This document shows, one piece after another, positions 5,864 through 8,572 of a DNA stretch of 8,572 nucleotides. Position 1 is the stretch's first letter. Each line of letters opens with the position of its first letter. Under the pieces are notes generated by a model that was not told the origin of the DNA, searched no databases, and saw nothing but the letters and a program-made list of their open reading frames with translations. This stretch comes from CAZIWJ01 sp964542855 (lineage in GTDB: Bacteria > Bacteroidota > Bacteroidia > Cytophagales > Cyclobacteriaceae). The stretch spans positions 1-8,572 of the forward strand of contig CAZIWJ010000154.1 of the NCBI GenBank assembly GCA_964542855.1. The letters are read 5' to 3'. Made by a program: the position numbers and the translations under genes.

Positions 5864-7252
5864 CTATTTGGTAGCTTCAGAACCTGCCTTAGCGGTGGCG
5901 GTAAAAGTTCCTGATTCTTCATTAGGTACTGTTTTCAGTCGGGGAGGGAAACCATTGTAAAGTCGCCATATTTCATACCAAACCGGCACTTCCTCCAGCA
6001 GGGCAAAACCTTTAGCCCCTGATCCCAGCCTAACCGTGCGCGGCCATGGCTCTTCGTCAGGGTCTGGTTGAACCAGGATCCTGTACTTGCCCATTTTATT
6101 TTTAGTTTCTACAAAGTCAATTACTTTAATAATTCCACCAAACGTACCTACGGAAACGCTAGGCCAACCAGAAAATTGCAGGGCCGGCCACCCGTCGAAT
6201 TCAATTCTTACTTTCCTTCCTTTACTTAGTAAAGGCACATCCCTCGGCTTAACGTACATTGCAACGGCTACATCGTTAGAAGAAGGCATAATAGTTACCA
6301 CTCCTTCACCTCCTTTAATCGTTTCACCAATACCAGCTTTCATAGCTTTAACTACAAATCCGGATTGCGGTGCAACAATGTGGTACTGGTCGGCCCTGAT
6401 CTGCATGTTGGCATATTCGTTCTTTAGCTTGGCAAGGCCACCTTCGCTTTCAGCTACGTTGGCCTGGGTATTACTCAAGTCCGACTCAGCTTTACTGATT
6501 TTATCCAGGTATTCTGCCTCGGTGGAATTCAGCTCGATTTTAGCGTTGATGAGTTCGTTCTGTGAGGTCAGATACTTGTTTTCCTTAGATCTGAACTTGG
6601 CCTTGGTTTCCTGCAGCTTTTGTTCCTCTTTCTGGATATCGGTTAGCGATTTTAACCCCTGGTCGAAGAGGCGGCTTTTCCGCTCGAACTGGTTCTGCTG
6701 TAACCTGAAATTTATCTTTTCTGCCTCGTAAGCAATACTATCAGCTTCCAGCTTCAGCCGGTTTTGCTTAACCTTGTTTCGGGTTTGCTCAAGCTTGAAA
6801 ATGAGTGCATTGCGAAGTGCTTTAATCTGCCTTCTTAGGGCTCCGATCTTCTGGTATTTCGCGTCGATACTGGACTGCTTCGACTCTATTTGCTCTTCCA
6901 GGCGCAGCAACAATTTCGGGTCGAAATACTTATCCTGAACTTCTTTTATAGACAGAATAGTGTCGCCGGCCGATACGTATTTACCTTCCTGAACGTACCA
7001 CTGCTTAATTCGGCCGGGGATAGTAGATTCAATGGTTTGAGGTCGGTTCTCAGGAGAAAACGCCGTTACAGAACCGGTAGCCCTGATGTTCTGCTGCCAG
7101 GGCAGAAATAAAATGGCCAGCCCAATAAAGCCTATTGCACTTAACCAGCGTGCCAGTGTCCTTCCCGCCTTGGGCGACTGAAGAACCTTGAGCGACTCCA
7201 GCTGACTATATCTGCCTGGGTCTCCAATATTACCGTTAGAAATATTCAGCAT
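5864..7252 (-). CDS. HlyD-family membrane fusion (periplasmic adaptor) protein
   Basis: Links the inner-membrane ABC protein to the TolC-type duct. Of 462 residues, about 1-35 are cytoplasmic, 36-52 form a single TM anchor (WLSAIGFIGLAILFLPW), and 72-105 the first half of a biotinyl-lipoyl domain (STIPGRIKQWYVQEGKYVSAGD). Residues about 112-287 are a long Glu/Lys/Gln-rich coiled-coil hairpin, 290-322 the second lipoyl half (APQSGFVVKAMKAGIGETIKGGEG), and the rest a beta-barrel and C-terminal region. The hairpin tip has R190, L194 and S201, exactly the R-x3-L-x6-S spacing described for TolC contact in AcrA-like adaptors. The C-terminus (PWPRTVRLGSGAKGFALL, then WYEIWRLYNGFPP) returns toward the membrane. 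The start at 7252 lies 10 bp after the stop of the ABC gene, and the TolC gene follows after 2 bp. General role is firm; the cargo is unknown. Confidence 0.93.
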   Translation of the reverse strand: MLNISNGNIGDPGRYSQLESLKVLQSPKAGRTLARWLSAIGFIGLAILFLPWQQNIRATGSVTAFSPENRPQTIESTIPGRIKQWYVQEGKYVSAGDTILSIKEVQDKYFDPKLLLRLEEQIESKQSSIDAKYQKIGALRRQIKALRNALIFKLEQTRNKVKQNRLKLEADSIAYEAEKINFRLQQNQFERKSRLFDQGLKSLTDIQKEEQKLQETKAKFRSKENKYLTSQNELINAKIELNSTEAEYLDKISKAESDLSNTQANVAESEGGLAKLKNEYANMQIRADQYHIVAPQSGFVVKAMKAGIGETIKGGEGVVTIMPSSNDVAVAMYVKPRDVPLLSKGRKVRIEFDGWPALQFSGWPSVSVGTFGGIIKVIDFVETKNKMGKYRILVQPDPDEEPWPRTVRLGSGAKGFALLEEVPVWYEIWRLYNGFPPRLKTVPNEESGTFTATAKAGSEATK

Positions 7253-7262
7253 GTTCAGTTGT

Positions 7263-8572
7263 CTAGGTGGAAGAAAATATTAATTCGTTAAATGCATCAA
7301 GTTTAATCAATTCCTTGTAAGTACTGTCTTCAACAATCTCACCATCCTGAAGAAACAATATACGGTTAAAAGCCTTCATGATGTATGGGTCATTGGATAC
7401 AACAATAAGCGACCACTTCCTTTTCGGGTCGGTTAGCATTTTAATGTACTCCTTTCTTTCTTCAACGGAGAAGTGATAGAAAAAGTCGTTAAGGATAATT
7501 AATTTAGGTTGCTTGGCCACAATCCTGGCCAGAATAATCTTGTTTACCAGCCCGTTGGTAAGGGTTTTACCGGCACTAATCAGGGGGGTGTTAATTCCTT
7601 CCGGCATGTTGTTTATATCATCTAGTATGTTCACATCCTTCAGGGCCTGCTGGGCTGAATGATAATCTGACATCGGTTTGCCAAAGGTGATATTTTCCAG
7701 TACTGTACCCTCGAAGATATCCTCATGGGAAACATCTTTGGATATGTGGTCGCGAAGGCTGGTTAAATCAATATTTTTAATCGGAACCCGGTTAAAGGTA
7801 ACTATGCCTTCGTACGACTGGTAAATGCCATCGATGATGTTTAGCAGGGTAGATTTGCCCGCACCATCTTTACCCGATATGCAAATGTGCTCTCCCGGTT
7901 TTAACTCAAAGTTAATATTCTTCAGCACCTGATTCCTGCTGTCCGGATATCTGTAGCTCAGGTTTTTAACTTTAATGTTGATGCCTTCATCGAAATAATC
8001 GTCCGGCAAATGGATGCCACCTTGTGGTTCCAGCGGTAAGTCGGTAACGTGGCCAATTTTATCTACTGCAGTTAACATATCATAAACAACATCCAGGTTA
8101 ATGATCAGTTTTTCAACCGAATTCATGATAAGCAGGATGATGATTTCGGAAGCCACAAACTGGCCGAGGGTAATCTGTCGCTGAATAACTAAAATAGTAC
8201 CCATGATTAACAAACCACCGCTAATCAAAGCTTTAAAGGCAACAAAGTAAGAAAATTGCCAGATGAGTACTTTAAAGTGTTTTTCGCGGTTTTTCAGGTA
8301 GCTGTTCACGAAGTAGTCTGTTTTCCGGATCGGCAGTTCAGTGTTCCCGGCAACTTTAAATGAGTTCATGGTACGGGCCAGTTCCTCGAGCCAAAATGCA
8401 ACCTGAAATTTATATTTACTCTCATCAATAGATGAAGATAGTCCTTTCGGACCGGTAAAATAGAATATCAGCACAAGCAGTGTAACAAGCACCAGCCCGA
8501 ATATAATGAAGAAGGGATGGTAGAAAGTAAGCAGCACTAAACCAAAAAAAATCTGCAAAACTGCAGTCGATA
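7263..8572 (-). CDS. ABC half-transporter (TMD-NBD) with degenerate ATPase motifs, partial (N-terminus beyond right edge)
   Basis: Inner-membrane component of the exporter. The frame is open to the window edge and 435 residues are visible; the start is outside, and the TTG at 8558 is internal. Numbering residues from that TTG, hydrophobic segments at about 2-35, 100-127 and 129-150 are the later TM helices, and the NBD runs from about 190. A-loop Tyr (Y204) and Walker A GKDGAGKS at 229-236 (7851-7874) are intact. The other catalytic elements differ: the Q-loop Gln is His (H278 in VSHEDIF), LSGGQ is LTNGL (333-337), Walker B LLILDE is LIILND (N357, D358), the D-loop is replaced by YHFS, and the switch His is Asn (N389 in VVSND). 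GTVLENITFG and the segment IILARIV, normally after LSGGQ, keep the exporter-type fold evident. It is first in the visible operon with the HlyD- and TolC-type genes. It may bind but poorly hydrolyse ATP, or act with a second NBD. No C39 peptidase domain is visible, but the N-terminus is missing. Confidence 0.9.
   Translation of the reverse strand, partial: STAVLQIFFGLVLLTFYHPFFIIFGLVLVTLLVLIFYFTGPKGLSSSIDESKYKFQVAFWLEELARTMNSFKVAGNTELPIRKTDYFVNSYLKNREKHFKVLIWQFSYFVAFKALISGGLLIMGTILVIQRQITLGQFVASEIIILLIMNSVEKLIINLDVVYDMLTAVDKIGHVTDLPLEPQGGIHLPDDYFDEGINIKVKNLSYRYPDSRNQVLKNINFELKPGEHICISGKDGAGKSTLLNIIDGIYQSYEGIVTFNRVPIKNIDLTSLRDHISKDVSHEDIFEGTVLENITFGKPMSDYHSAQQALKDVNILDDINNMPEGINTPLISAGKTLTNGLVNKIILARIVAKQPKLIILNDFFYHFSVEERKEYIKMLTDPKRKWSLIVVSNDPYIMKAFNRILFLQDGEIVEDSTYKELIKLDAFNELIFSST

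Noticed and set aside
6087..6731. 214-codon open frame on the plus strand opposite the HlyD-type gene
   Set aside because: Its Leu/Ser-rich hydrophobic product is the mirror of a Glu/Lys/Gln-rich coiled coil on the real strand, and no family motif is visible.
8556..8558. TTG as the start codon of the ABC transporter
   Set aside because: The frame continues upstream without a stop to the window edge, and an exporter half-transporter should have further TM helices before this point, so the TTG is an internal Leu codon.
7263..8572. ABC gene as a decaying pseudogene
   Set aside because: There is no frameshift or stop, gene spacing in the operon is tight, Walker A and fold motifs are intact, and the substitutions are coordinated at catalytic positions rather than scattered.

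Overview
The window looks like chromosomal DNA from a member of the Bacteroidota, probably a Cytophagales-type lineage. The reasons are moderate G+C, weak or absent Shine-Dalgarno sequences, candidate promoters of the Bacteroidota TAnnTTTG type, an rsfS-ftsH pair next to a divergent birA without a DNA-binding domain, and a small secreted protein that ends in a type IX secretion (T9SS) C-terminal domain-like module. The species-level guess is inference. There are no RNA genes, mobile elements, CRISPR arrays or large repeats, and no gene-free stretch longer than about 115 bases.

Left part (1-3154) is housekeeping. A partial minus-strand biotin-protein ligase gene (birA, cut by the left edge) diverges across 60 bp from rsfS (ribosomal silencing factor). 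rsfS is followed by ftsH, the membrane-anchored AAA+ zinc protease. A clear intrinsic terminator (12-bp perfect stem plus T-run) closes this unit.

Middle part (3175-4399): an lpxH-type UDP-2,3-diacylglucosamine hydrolase (lipid A synthesis) is followed after 10 bp by a 133-residue secreted protein that is almost nothing but a signal peptide and a T9SS sorting-domain-like module.

Right part (4404-8572), on the minus strand: a tightly packed three-gene tripartite exporter operon, read from right to left. It encodes an ABC half-transporter (5' end outside the window), an HlyD-type membrane fusion protein and a TolC-type outer-membrane channel, separated by only 10 and 2 bp. Together these would span both membranes as a type I secretion or efflux machine. 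No substrate gene is visible.

The most unusual point is that the ABC protein keeps Walker A but has lost the canonical residue at the Q-loop, LSGGQ signature, Walker B Asp, catalytic Glu, D-loop and switch His, so a standard hydrolytic cycle is hard to envisage. The second is the nearly cargo-free T9SS CTD-like protein. The tolC-type gene and this small gene converge with only 4 bp between their stop codons.
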